In this document: in pieces, positions 44,606-53,463 of the stretch
Layout: every line of letters starts with the position of its first letter
Position numbering within the stretch: the stretch's first letter is position 1
Assembly (NCBI GenBank): GCA_019748175.1
Contig: JAIEPX010000011.1
Location: 1-64,000, forward strand
Origin: Gammaproteobacteria bacterium
GTDB taxonomy: Bacteria > Pseudomonadota > Gammaproteobacteria > JAIEPX01
Reading direction: 5' to 3'
DNA: 64,000 nucleotides
Notes under the pieces: generated by a model
What the model saw: the letters and a program-made list of their open reading frames with translations, nothing else
What the model was told of the DNA's origin: nothing
Database searches by the model: none
Made by a program: the position numbers and the translations under genes

Positions 44606-46630
44606 ATGAAAGAGAAACGCCCAAATCCAGAAGAGTTGTTGAAAATTGCTGAGGAAGAAGCTCGTGTTGGTGAGAGCGGAAAACTCAGAATATATCTCGG
44701 TGCAGCACCGGGAGTGGGGAAGACCTACACGATGCTTGAAGATGCTCAGGCAAAACGACGAGAAGGATTGGATGTTGTTGTTGGGATAGTGGAGTCGCAT
44801 GGTAGAAGAGAAATAGATGCATTACTGCATGGTTTGGAAATGATCCCTCGACAGGTGGTCAATTATCGAGGTGTGACATTAACTGAATTTGATCTCGATG
44901 GCGCATTAAAGCGAAATCCTGGCATAATTTTAATTGATGAAATGGCTCATACGAACGCTCCTGGGTTACGTCATGAGAAAAGATGGCAGGACATTAAAGA
45001 ATTATTAGATCGAGGCATCAATGTTTATACAACGGTAAATGTTCAGCATATAGACAGTAAAAAAGACGATGTGGCGAAAATTGTTCATACCAATATCAAA
45101 GAGTCTGTTCCGGATTCAATGTTTGAAATTGCGGATATCATTGAACTCGTCGATTTGCCACCGGAAGATTTGCTGAAACGATTAGAAGAAGGAAAAGTTT
45201 ATTTTCCACAACAAGCTGAATTGGCTAAACAGAATTTTTTTAGAGAGGGCAATCTTATTGCTTTGCGTGAAATTGCACTGCGGTACACCGCTGATCGTGT
45301 GGGGCAAGATGTCTTGTTGTATAGGCGTGGGCAAGGCATTACACGAATCTGGCCTACTCGAGATAAAATTTTAGTCTGCGTAGGTCCAGGAGAGTCCAAG
45401 AAATTAATTTTCTCTGCTGCGCGAATTGCTAAAAGCCTTAAAGCTGAATGGATAGCGATTTATGTTGATGTACCTAAATCGCGGTCATCTGAAGAAGAAC
45501 GAAATCGGGCAGTCACTAAATTACGACAAGCTGAGCGATTAGGGGCGACAACACGATTATTAGTCGGAACTGATATCGTGAAAGAAATCATCAATTTTGC
45601 TCACGAACAGAATATTTCTCAAATAATGGTCTGGAAAAGCAGTCATCAAACATGGAAAGAAACTATTAAGATTTGGAAAAATATCAGTTCAGGAAAGCGA
45701 GTTTTCACCTTCAGTAGTCTTGCTGATAAAATTGTTCGTGATAGCGGTGAAATTGATGTCTATGTCATGACTGGGGTGAAAGAAGATTCTAAAACTCCGG
45801 TAACTACCCAAGTTAAAAAGAGACGTTTTCCTTGGAAAAGTTATTTGTTTTCAATCGCTGTTGTAGGCATCACAACTATTATCGATTATTTTCTTTTTTC
45901 TTTTCTGAACGCTACTAATCTCATCATGATTTATTTCTTTGGTGTTTTTTTAGTAGCATTGTATGACAAAATGTTACCGACTATTTTCACCGCTTTGTTA
46001 AGTGTAATTGTTTGTGGCTTTTTATTTATGTCACCTTACTACACGCTAGAAGTTTTTGATAGCAGCTACATGTTGAGTATAGTGTTGATGTTTGTGATTG
46101 CCTTGACGATTAATTACTATACCGTAACGTCGAGAAGAGAAGCGCTTCGAGCACGGCATGCAGAAAAATTAATTGCACATTTACATACACTCAGTCGACA
46201 ATTAGCGACCACTCGAGGTGTTGAGAAACTATTCCGTACTGGTGTTGAATATATTGCTGAAAGTTTGGACTGCGAAGTTCAAGCCATGTTGCAGCAAGAA
46301 GGTGGTTTAGTAGTGCGAGCTAAATCCGAAACCGATTGGATATTAGATGCAAAAGATATGAGTGTTGCTCAATGGGTTAATGATTTAGGTCAGTCTGCAG
46401 GCTTGGGCACTGATACTTTACCTTTTTCAAAATCACTTTATATACCTTTATTAGCATCACATGGAACAATTGGGGTTTTGAGTCTAAGGCCAAAAATTGA
46501 AGGGCGCCTATTTACCCCAGAAGAAATGCACTTGCTAGAATCTTTTGCTCATCAATTAGCGATTACTCTTGAGGCAGATTTATATCATGATAAAAATCAG
46601 CTGATTGAGATAAGTATACGGTCATCGTGA
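44606..46630 (+). CDS. kdpD: KdpD sensor protein lacking the histidine kinase domain
   Basis: A 674-residue protein with the input half of KdpD only. About 20-230 is the KdpD ATP-binding domain (GAAPGVGKTYTMLEDA, IDEMAHTNAPGLRHEKRWQD). About 250-375 is the USP-like domain (KILVCVGPGESKKLIFSAA). About 408-505 holds four membrane helices, and about 530-660 a GAF domain. It ends LYHDKNQLIEISIRSS at a TGA exactly where the HisKA/ATPase domains (about 220 residues) would begin in full-length KdpD. The next 194 bases contain no H-box or N-box remnant in any frame I read, and no kdpE follows. It may sense K+ or c-di-AMP and act on the pump post-translationally, or be a decaying gene. Confidence 0.85.
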   Translation: MKEKRPNPEELLKIAEEEARVGESGKLRIYLGAAPGVGKTYTMLEDAQAKRREGLDVVVGIVESHGRREIDALLHGLEMIPRQVVNYRGVTLTEFDLDGALKRNPGIILIDEMAHTNAPGLRHEKRWQDIKELLDRGINVYTTVNVQHIDSKKDDVAKIVHTNIKESVPDSMFEIADIIELVDLPPEDLLKRLEEGKVYFPQQAELAKQNFFREGNLIALREIALRYTADRVGQDVLLYRRGQGITRIWPTRDKILVCVGPGESKKLIFSAARIAKSLKAEWIAIYVDVPKSRSSEEERNRAVTKLRQAERLGATTRLLVGTDIVKEIINFAHEQNISQIMVWKSSHQTWKETIKIWKNISSGKRVFTFSSLADKIVRDSGEIDVYVMTGVKEDSKTPVTTQVKKRRFPWKSYLFSIAVVGITTIIDYFLFSFLNATNLIMIYFFGVFLVALYDKMLPTIFTALLSVIVCGFLFMSPYYTLEVFDSSYMLSIVLMFVIALTINYYTVTSRREALRARHAEKLIAHLHTLSRQLATTRGVEKLFRTGVEYIAESLDCEVQAMLQQEGGLVVRAKSETDWILDAKDMSVAQWVNDLGQSAGLGTDTLPFSKSLYIPLLASHGTIGVLSLRPKIEGRLFTPEEMHLLESFAHQLAITLEADLYHDKNQLIEISIRSS

Positions 46631-46824
46631 AATGTATAGCCTTTGGTAGTTTAGAATTTTTATCTATAGCGATGAAAGTGCGAAAATTCGCGACTTGTCG
46701 GAAGGTCGGGGCTTGGCCGTGTTTTCATAGAAATATTTGATTATTGCAGCACTACCAAATACTATGACATTTGGATTATTGGCTCCGCAAATAGTTTTAT
46801 TCAACCATGAGGCGGTAAAATAGT

Positions 46825-47406
46825 ATGTACAGATCTCTCAAGCAAGCAATTTCTGCAGTTTTTTTTGGGGTATTTCTTATGGGTTTTCTTACACCTGCCG
46901 CGGCTGTTGGGCCGGCTCAGACCGTTTATGACTTCGCCTTTGAATCGCTGCTTGGTGATGAACCACTGCGCCTTTCAGACTATAAGGGGAAAGTCCTGCT
47001 CATTGTTAACACTGCCTCACATTGCGGTTTCACCTCGCAATATGCAGGCCTTGAAAAACTCTACACTACATATAAAGATAAAGGCCTCGTGGTTATCGGC
47101 GTACCAAGCAATGATTTCGGTGGGCAAGAACCCGGTTCCTCAGAGGAAATCTCACATTTTTGCAGGCTGAATTATGGTGTAAGCTTTCCGCTGTCTTCGA
47201 AAGAGAGCGTATCCGGTAAGAAAGCACATCCATTTTATCAATATGCTAAAAAAACCCTCGGGTTCGGTACCGCTCCCAAATGGAACTTTCACAAATACCT
47301 GGTAAACCGTAAAGGTGTGCTGATCGATTATTTCAACTCAACCACGTCCCCAGATTCTGCAAGACTTATTAAAGCCGTTGAAGCAGCGCTTGCTCAGCCC
47401 CAATAA
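46825..47406 (+). CDS. Periplasmic glutathione peroxidase family protein
   Basis: A 193-residue thiol peroxidase of the GPx fold with a signal peptide (MYRSLKQAISAVFFGVFL to about PAAAVG), so periplasmic. The catalytic tetrad elements are Cys67 (NTASHCGFTSQY), Gln101 (SNDFGGQEPG) and Trp153 (KWNFHKYLV). The selenocysteine of animal GPx is replaced by Cys. The gene looks more GC-rich than its neighbours, and follows the truncated kdpD, which suggests it arrived by transfer. Cys113 may be a resolving cysteine; the reductant could be thioredoxin-like rather than glutathione. Confidence 0.87.
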   Translation: MYRSLKQAISAVFFGVFLMGFLTPAAAVGPAQTVYDFAFESLLGDEPLRLSDYKGKVLLIVNTASHCGFTSQYAGLEKLYTTYKDKGLVVIGVPSNDFGGQEPGSSEEISHFCRLNYGVSFPLSSKESVSGKKAHPFYQYAKKTLGFGTAPKWNFHKYLVNRKGVLIDYFNSTTSPDSARLIKAVEAALAQPQ

Positions 47407-47460
47407 TGGCAATTAATGCACATAACGGCACGAACACATCTGTCTGATGAAAAGACACGT

Positions 47461-48984
47461 TTAGGTTAACTCGCTCAAAAATTCTGTCGCATCGTTTCGT
47501 ATATCCTGAATTTTCGTCGGGCTCATCTTGTCGATGACGGAATAAATCATAGCTAGACGATGATTGCCTTGTAGTTGATCACGATGTTCAAGCAAAAAAT
47601 TCCAATACAAATAATTGAAGGGACAAGCTGTTGGGCCATTTTTTTGCTTAACATTGTAATGGCAATTCTTACAATAGTTAGACATTTTATCGATATAGGC
47701 GCCACTCGCAGCATATGGTTTGCTGGCAAGCACACCTCCATCGGCATAAAGGATCATGCCGGTAACATTAGGTAGTTCAACCCACTCAAAGGCATCAGCA
47801 TAAACGAGTAGGTACCATTCATTAACTTGAGCGGGATTTATGCCAGCTAATAGCAGAAAGTTGCCTAACACCATTAAACGCTGAATATGATGCGCATAGG
47901 CATTCTCGCGTGTTTCTTTGACACATTGTGCCACACAATTCATTTTAGTATCACCAGACCAAAAAAAATCAGGTAAAGATCTGATTGCAGATAAATAATT
48001 TAGATTTTTATAACTAGGCATTTTAAGCCAATAAATACCTCGGACATATTCGCGCCAACCGAGAATTTGGCGGATAAAACCTTCCGCAGCATTGAGCGGT
48101 ACTTTTCTCTCATAGTATGCGGTTTGCGCACGCTGAATGCATTCGAGCGGTTCTAATAAACCATTATTAATATAAATACTTAAATGCGAATGAAACATCC
48201 AGGGTTCATTTTCGATCATGGCATCTTGGTAGTCGCCAAAAAATTCGAGTCTCTCATCAATAAACTGTGCTAATGCATCTAATGCCTGCGCACGCGTTAC
48301 AGCGAAGTGCCAGGGGAGGATATCGCCAAAATGTTCGCTAAAGTTTTCAGTCACTAAATTCATGACTTCTAGTGTGATAGTATCGGGCTCTGTATGGTAT
48401 GATTTTGGTATCAATAAATTATTCTTTGGGATTTGTCGGTTCTCAGAATCATAGTTCCATTTGCCACCTTCTGGACGGCCTTTTTGCATTAGAATATTGT
48501 GCTTTATACGCATCACCCTATAGAAATATTCCATCCGAAGTTCTTTACGGCCTTCTGCCCAAGCGGAAAATTCTGCACGAGTTGCTAAAAAGCGGTCATC
48601 TTCACGAATTTCAACAGGAATTTTTAAGTTTTGCTTTAACGCTTCGAGTTGTTGAAAAATCCTGTACTCAGCAGGCCAGGTCACAATAATTTTATCCGGC
48701 TGGTGTAATGCAACAACTCGAGTGATTTCACTTATCAGCGTGCCTGTATTTTTGCTATCGGTTAAAGGTATATAAATTAAATTATAGCCACGCTGCAATA
48801 ACTCTTGCGCAAAATGACGCATAGCTGAAAGCAGATAAACCAACTTCTTTTTATGGTGTTTAACCTGTGTGCAATCCTCTGCCAGCTCAAGCATGAGAAT
48901 TAAATCTTGCTTGATATCAATATCTTGTAGCGCAGATAATGTTCTGCTCAGCTGATCTGTTAAAACCAAGCGCAACGTTTTCAT
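47461..48984 (-). CDS. phrB: Fe-S cluster (6-4) photolyase / FeS-BCP cryptochrome-related protein
   Basis: Light-driven DNA repair flavoprotein of the bacterial FeS-BCP class (COG3046). The 507-residue length, and Cys350, Cys438, Cys441 and Cys454 (MNCVAQC; YCKNCHYNV; GPTACPFNY), coincide in number with the [4Fe-4S] ligands of Agrobacterium PhrB. His365-His366 (YAHHIQRL) lie where the (6-4) photolyases need them. The N-terminal Rossmann domain opens TLRLVLTDQLS, and FAD-binding segments are ILGWREYVRG and LVYADAFEWVELPN. The antenna is probably a lumazine derivative, as in the family. Starts two bases after the stop of the truncated old-yellow-enzyme gene. Confidence 0.92.
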   Translation of the reverse strand: MKTLRLVLTDQLSRTLSALQDIDIKQDLILMLELAEDCTQVKHHKKKLVYLLSAMRHFAQELLQRGYNLIYIPLTDSKNTGTLISEITRVVALHQPDKIIVTWPAEYRIFQQLEALKQNLKIPVEIREDDRFLATRAEFSAWAEGRKELRMEYFYRVMRIKHNILMQKGRPEGGKWNYDSENRQIPKNNLLIPKSYHTEPDTITLEVMNLVTENFSEHFGDILPWHFAVTRAQALDALAQFIDERLEFFGDYQDAMIENEPWMFHSHLSIYINNGLLEPLECIQRAQTAYYERKVPLNAAEGFIRQILGWREYVRGIYWLKMPSYKNLNYLSAIRSLPDFFWSGDTKMNCVAQCVKETRENAYAHHIQRLMVLGNFLLLAGINPAQVNEWYLLVYADAFEWVELPNVTGMILYADGGVLASKPYAASGAYIDKMSNYCKNCHYNVKQKNGPTACPFNYLYWNFLLEHRDQLQGNHRLAMIYSVIDKMSPTKIQDIRNDATEFLSELT

Positions 48985-48985
48985 T

Positions 48986-49336
48986 TTAGCAACCAGGTAT
49001 TAGAGATAATGTTAGCAGCTCTATTTGCCACAGTTGGAGAAAAGTCCGTCTAATCTTGTCATGAACAGCCTTAGTGATATTTTTCCAAGCAGTTTCTTTT
49101 GTATCCGTCCAAATACCAAGAGCGTTAAGCCATCCGTAAGCTTGGGTACTGAATGAGGTTGTTTCGGTAATCAGTAAGCCGGCATCCTCTCGCGCTGCAT
49201 AATAATCAGCCATAATACGCGTGGGCACAGCACCTGCTTCAGCTCGGCCTCGTGTCATGGGGGACATAAAGATGCGATTGGTTAATTGGTAATTTGCTAG
49301 AGGGATTGGATCAAATAGTGTTGGCATCATTAACAT
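48986..49336 (-). pseudogene. Truncated old yellow enzyme (NemA-like ene-reductase) gene
   Basis: The first about 95 residues match the N-terminal quarter of FMN-dependent alkene reductases (PTLFDPIPLANYQLTNRIFMSPMTR split as LTNRIFMSPMTRGRAEAGAV, then DYYAAREDAGLLITE). The conserved VHDKGGRIFLQLWH region has degenerated to VHDKIRRTFLQLWQ, after which unrelated residues end at 116. Full-length enzymes have about 360 residues, and the remaining three quarters of the barrel are absent because the photolyase gene begins here. AAGGAG still precedes the start, so the remnant may now serve as a translated leader for the photolyase. Confidence 0.85.
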
Positions 49337-49653
49337 CTCCTTGTTGAATCTTGATCATTATCTCATTTCGACCCGCGAAGGACAATGTTAAACGGGTGAA
49401 ATCTCCATTTGACGATCTTATTGATGTCTAAAAATAGGCTTCCGCCTACCCCCACGGTTCATTTGAAAGTGGGCTGATAAAAGCCAGTGAATTACATTGT
49501 AAATCATTTCATGAAAATAAATTATCTCAACAATCGTATGAGCGATTACTTTACAAAGAAATCACTCTTGATGATCTTTTAGTGAAGCCTAAATGCACTG
49601 CTGCGTAGAATGGATTAAAAAAAGATAAAATCTTGACGCGACGCCATTTTTCT
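49337..49653. other. Intergenic region with a short open-frame remnant
   Basis: A 317-base stretch between the old-yellow-enzyme remnant and an unknown gene. On the plus strand a frame from about 49439 to about 49608 reads through with protein-like content (ASAYPHGSFESGLIKA... ending VKPKCTAA) but has no start codon or ribosome-binding site, so it may be the 3' remnant of a deleted gene. Near 49631 it also has TTGACGCGACGCC, shared in part with the palindrome at 57991-58027. Confidence 0.35.
49430..49448 (-). terminator. Possible rho-independent terminator (minus strand)
   Basis: On the minus strand TAGGC pairs with GCCTA around a GGAA tetraloop and is followed by five T residues. The stem is only 5 bp. 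It could end transcripts from the unknown gene at 49654-50487. Confidence 0.4.
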
Positions 49654-50487
49654 TTATTTTTTAGCGGATACTTGTGATGAAAGCACTGGTGTTGTTCTTA
49701 TCTTATCAATTGCCAAGTTTATTTGTTCCAGTTGATGTTCAACTACTTTCACTGCGACTTTTGCTCCCAAAGTACCAAGTGTTCTTTCAATCTTATAAGC
49801 GATTAATTTCTGTTCAAGATCTTCTTTTATTTTTTCATAGGCACGTTGAACTAAATCAGGAGATTTTTGCATATATTTCTGTATTGTATCCGATGCCTCT
49901 TTTATTACACTGTCTGCTGGTCTCTTCGGTGTTTCCAGCACGTCATGAAACTTTTCAGCGGCTTGCTTCACATTAAGAATAATTGCTTCTTCAGCGCAAC
50001 TTTTCAGTTCTTTGGCCATGGTCACTGAAATTAAACCAGTTTTTGGTTCTATCATACGCAGTTTTTGAAGACTCTCAGGATCTTGCTTTCTCAAAAATGA
50101 AACAAGGGCTTTTTCATCACCTTGTCCCGCTTTTTTCAAAATGACTATAGCGGGTAACACGACGTTTACGTTAAATTGCATCGATTCAGTAATTGAAACT
50201 TTGGGTTTTGCTCGGCGTTTAACTTCTTCAGGTTCAATATTTGTAATTGAAGTAATGTTATCTTTTCTGAGCTCGTTGGCTGCGGTTTTCGCTAAAAAGC
50301 ATAATTTAATGTTCCGAAGATCTTTCGATAATACATCTAATAATTTTATATCTTGTGCCTTTAAAAAACTTATGAAAAGTCCCTTAGAGTAATTCTGCTT
50401 TTGATAGTCCTTGCATTGTTCGACTAATTTTTTATAGGCAGCAGAAGACTTTGTATTATCAAGTTCATCTTTATCTGACTTTGCCAT
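49654..50487 (-). CDS. Hypothetical helical protein with a degenerate internal repeat
   Basis: A 277-residue protein I do not recognise. AGGAGG precedes the ATG. It is rich in Lys, Glu, Ala and Leu and reads as all-alpha. Two segments look related: GLFISFLKAQDIKLLDVLSK near residue 36 and KALVSFLRKQDPESLQKLR near residue 125, each followed by a helix containing Ala-(Lys/Asn)-Glu-Leu. The C-terminal third (AYEKIKEDLEQKLIAYKIER) may be coiled coil. No signal peptide or membrane helix. Orphan between the old-yellow-enzyme remnant and the LRR-exporter pair; effector-like but unproven. Confidence 0.62.
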   Translation of the reverse strand: MAKSDKDELDNTKSSAAYKKLVEQCKDYQKQNYSKGLFISFLKAQDIKLLDVLSKDLRNIKLCFLAKTAANELRKDNITSITNIEPEEVKRRAKPKVSITESMQFNVNVVLPAIVILKKAGQGDEKALVSFLRKQDPESLQKLRMIEPKTGLISVTMAKELKSCAEEAIILNVKQAAEKFHDVLETPKRPADSVIKEASDTIQKYMQKSPDLVQRAYEKIKEDLEQKLIAYKIERTLGTLGAKVAVKVVEHQLEQINLAIDKIRTTPVLSSQVSAKK

Positions 50488-50644
50488 ATATCCTCCTAGA
50501 TGCTATCGGCATCAATAGCACGGTCCGCCAGTACATAACCTGAGGTACATCTTTCGGCCCCATCGCTTTAATTATAGCCTAAATTTGTAAAATGCTAATG
50601 TTTATCAGGAAGATGCTGAAAACTCAAATTAAACTTTAAATTGA

Positions 50645-51544
50645 TTAGTAAAACACTACACAATTCAATTGACGAATCCAGGATGGGATCTTGAGTTCTT
50701 TATTCATTCTGAGATCAAGTTTTTCCAGATTTTTTAGATTTAGAATGCTTTCGGGTAGGTAAGTCAGTCTATTATTACGACAATCTAGAAATCGAAGAGT
50801 TTTCAAGTCGCCAATAGTTTCGGGTAGGTGAGTGACATAATTTAATCGTAGGTCTAAATCCGTTAGGTTTGCCATGATGCCAATTTCGTTTGGCAGAGTT
50901 TTAATTTGATTATTTGAGAGAACTAGTTTTCTCAAATTGTGAAGTGCTGTTAGAGAGTCTGGCAGTTTTTCCAGGGAATTATCGTTGAGATGTAATTCAC
51001 GCAAAGATTTTAATGCGGAGACTGAATCTGGTATCGAAGTGATTTTGTTGTTGTACACGCGTAATTCAAGTAAATTTTGTAACGATAAGATGGATTCTGG
51101 AATAACTGAAAATTGATTATAGGTAATGTTAAGATAAATTAGGTTATTCAGCTTAGATAAGCTGTTGGGTAGATGTGATAATTGATTACCCCCAACCAAT
51201 AAATACTGTAGATTATTGATTTCACCTAATGATTTAGGTAGGTTTTTGATTTGATTGTGCTGTATGTCGAGTACTTCCAGTTGATTAAGTTGGCATATTA
51301 GCGGTGAGATTTCAGTGAGTTTGTTAGCGCTTAAGTTGAGTCTTTTTAAAGTTGTGAGATTATATAAAAAATCAGGAATCACGCTAATATTGTTTTTGTA
51401 TAGACTAAGAATCTCTAAGTTTTTAATATTCTGAATTGATTCTTCAATGCTCAAAAGATTATTCTCTTCGGCATAATAGGCCGCTGTGCTATCAGAAACA
51501 TCTGAAAATTCTATTAATTTAGTAACTGAAAATGGTCTAGTCAT
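50645..51544 (-). CDS. Leucine-rich repeat protein with eleven 23-residue repeats
   Basis: A 299-residue protein: a 41-residue N-terminal cap, then eleven uninterrupted LRR units of exactly 23 residues (residues 42-294), pattern xLxxLxLxxNxIxxLPxSIxxLx, and a five-residue tail ending in VVFY. This regular LPxx type resembles the Ras-group/LRR_8 repeats of small secreted or effector LRR proteins. It has no enzymatic domain, signal peptide or membrane helix, so it is a binding scaffold for another protein. Its ATG lies inside the end of the exporter gene (8-bp overlap, AAGGT upstream), so it is translated with that exporter. A transferred or duplicated origin is possible. Confidence 0.87.
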   Translation of the reverse strand: MTRPFSVTKLIEFSDVSDSTAAYYAEENNLLSIEESIQNIKNLEILSLYKNNISVIPDFLYNLTTLKRLNLSANKLTEISPLICQLNQLEVLDIQHNQIKNLPKSLGEINNLQYLLVGGNQLSHLPNSLSKLNNLIYLNITYNQFSVIPESILSLQNLLELRVYNNKITSIPDSVSALKSLRELHLNDNSLEKLPDSLTALHNLRKLVLSNNQIKTLPNEIGIMANLTDLDLRLNYVTHLPETIGDLKTLRFLDCRNNRLTYLPESILNLKNLEKLDLRMNKELKIPSWIRQLNCVVFY

Positions 51545-53315
51545 TGTTGACCTTTGTCATATCTTGTAAGAAGCCACCCACTTGTGAGTCCCAGAGAGCT
51601 TTGTAAACACCGTTTAATTTTAAAAGCTCTTGATGAGTGCCGTCTTCAATTATTTTGCCGTGTTCGAATACCAGTATTCGATCCATGTGTAGTAGTGTGG
51701 AGAGTCGGTGAGCGATAACGATGGTTGTTGCTTTGTAGGTTTCTAGCATCTCATTGAGAGATTCTTGGATTAATTTTTCAGTGGGAGTGTCGAGGGCGGA
51801 AGTCGCCTCATCTAAGATTAAAATGGGGGCATTTTTAAGAATGGCGCGAGCGATAGCAATACGTTGTCGTTGTCCGCCGCTGACTTTCACGCCTCGTTCG
51901 CCTACGATAGAATCATAACCGTTTTGCATTCGCATAATATCGTCATGAACACGCGCTTTTTTACAAGCCTCTTTGATTTCATCGAGTGAAGCATCGTATT
52001 TAGCCAGTTGCAAATTCTCTAAAATTGAACGGTGAAACATAGTGATATCTTGTGGAATCACAGAAATATTGGCTCGAAGTGATTCTTGCTGAAGGGTATT
52101 AATTGGATGATTATCGAGGAGGATGCGCCCACTTTTGAGATCAAAATAACGAAGTAAGCATTTAATAAAGGTCGTCTTTCCAGCACCCGATGGTCCTACA
52201 ATTCCTATTCTTTGGCTGGGTTGAATATGCACTGATAAATTTTTAAGTACTTCGGACTCATTGCCGCTATAAGAAAATGTTACATCTTCAAATTTTATTT
52301 CCCCCTTCACATTGGAGATTGGAAGGGCATCGGACGCATCGACAGTGTCTTTTGTGACGTTAATAAAAGAAAATGAGGCTTTGGCTGCAGCAATAGCCGG
52401 ATTAATATTAAAAAGAAGATTTTCGAGAAACGAATCTAAAACGCTGTGTAAATTCATTGTGGTCATCGCAACAAATGCAAATCCACCGGGGGATATTTGC
52501 CCACTTTTAAAAAGATAACTAAGAAGATAAAATTGGACTGCAATCATAACGGTTACCATAATGGTATCAGCGTTATCAACAAAATAGGCATCAAATTGAC
52601 GTGTCTTTTTATCCCAATCCTTCCACTTCGTTATTGCTGGTGTTAATTTCAGTTTAAATTCATTCCAAATATTACCAATGATTTTAATGCCGAAGATATT
52701 GGCTATTGAATCATTGATAATACCTAATGCTTGTTGTCTTGCGTTGACATATTGCTCTTGTAATCGAATTTGCTTTTTTAGTAGTAATGCAATAATGGGT
52801 GAGTAAACCAATATAAACACAATCATGACTAATGCAGGAACAATGTTGACACGTGCTAAAAAAATAATACTAATAATAATCCAGGCTGTATTGCTAATAG
52901 CACGAAAACAAGTATTAAATAAAGTCATAACGCTATTTTGAAAGTCAGAAATTTTACTAGAGATTTCACCAGATAAATGAGAGTCAAACCAGTGTAGAGA
53001 ATGCCCAACGGTTTTTTTATACATGCTATCAATAATTTCTGCTAATAATCCAGGTCTGTATTTGATATCAAAGAGTCTTTCAATAAAAAACATGCCGTGA
53101 TGCATGAGCTTGTAAAATACAAATAAAATTAATAGTAATCCAACGTTAGCATTAGAATTTGAACTGATGGCATCAATTATTTCCTTGATTTTATAATCAA
53201 CCGCCACACTAAAAAGAGACGCTATTATTGCTATTGAGACCAGTGCGATGATGTAAATTTTGTAGTTTTTCAACACTGATTTAAAGTAGTCTGGCAAATT
53301 ATTTGCTTCTAACAT
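51537..53315 (-). CDS. ABC exporter (fused permease and ATPase)
   Basis: A 592-residue half-transporter that would dimerise in the inner membrane. The ATG at 53315 is preferred over a TTG at 53348 that lacks a ribosome-binding site. About 1-315 holds six membrane helices; about 345-585 is the ATPase: GPSGAGKTTFIKCLL, Q-loop VIPQDITMFH, signature VSGGQRQRIAIARAI, Walker B ILILDEATSALD, and the switch His in VIAHRLSTL. It is MsbA/HlyB-like without an N-terminal C39 peptidase domain. Substrate unknown. The 3' end overlaps the LRR gene by eight bases. Confidence 0.87.
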   Translation of the reverse strand: MLEANNLPDYFKSVLKNYKIYIIALVSIAIIASLFSVAVDYKIKEIIDAISSNSNANVGLLLILFVFYKLMHHGMFFIERLFDIKYRPGLLAEIIDSMYKKTVGHSLHWFDSHLSGEISSKISDFQNSVMTLFNTCFRAISNTAWIIISIIFLARVNIVPALVMIVFILVYSPIIALLLKKQIRLQEQYVNARQQALGIINDSIANIFGIKIIGNIWNEFKLKLTPAITKWKDWDKKTRQFDAYFVDNADTIMVTVMIAVQFYLLSYLFKSGQISPGGFAFVAMTTMNLHSVLDSFLENLLFNINPAIAAAKASFSFINVTKDTVDASDALPISNVKGEIKFEDVTFSYSGNESEVLKNLSVHIQPSQRIGIVGPSGAGKTTFIKCLLRYFDLKSGRILLDNHPINTLQQESLRANISVIPQDITMFHRSILENLQLAKYDASLDEIKEACKKARVHDDIMRMQNGYDSIVGERGVKVSGGQRQRIAIARAILKNAPILILDEATSALDTPTEKLIQESLNEMLETYKATTIVIAHRLSTLLHMDRILVFEHGKIIEDGTHQELLKLNGVYKALWDSQVGGFLQDMTKVNND

Positions 53316-53463
53316 GACATTATTCCAAAGAAGAAGGGTGGTCCACAATTGTAAGTGTTACCACGCAGTCATACAACCTGTTTTTACTGAGCCTTGTGTT
53401 GACTTTAGCCCCCTGATCTGTGAGGATTTACGCTAACAGATAGCATATTAAACAAAGGTAACA

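Noticed and set aside
46631..46824. Remnant of the KdpD kinase domain or of kdpE
   Set aside because: Read in the available frames, the stretch shows no H-box, N-box, G-box or receiver motifs.
50645..51544. DNA tandem repeat in the LRR gene
   Set aside because: The periodicity is 69 bases at the protein level only; the DNA copies are too diverged to be a recent tandem expansion.
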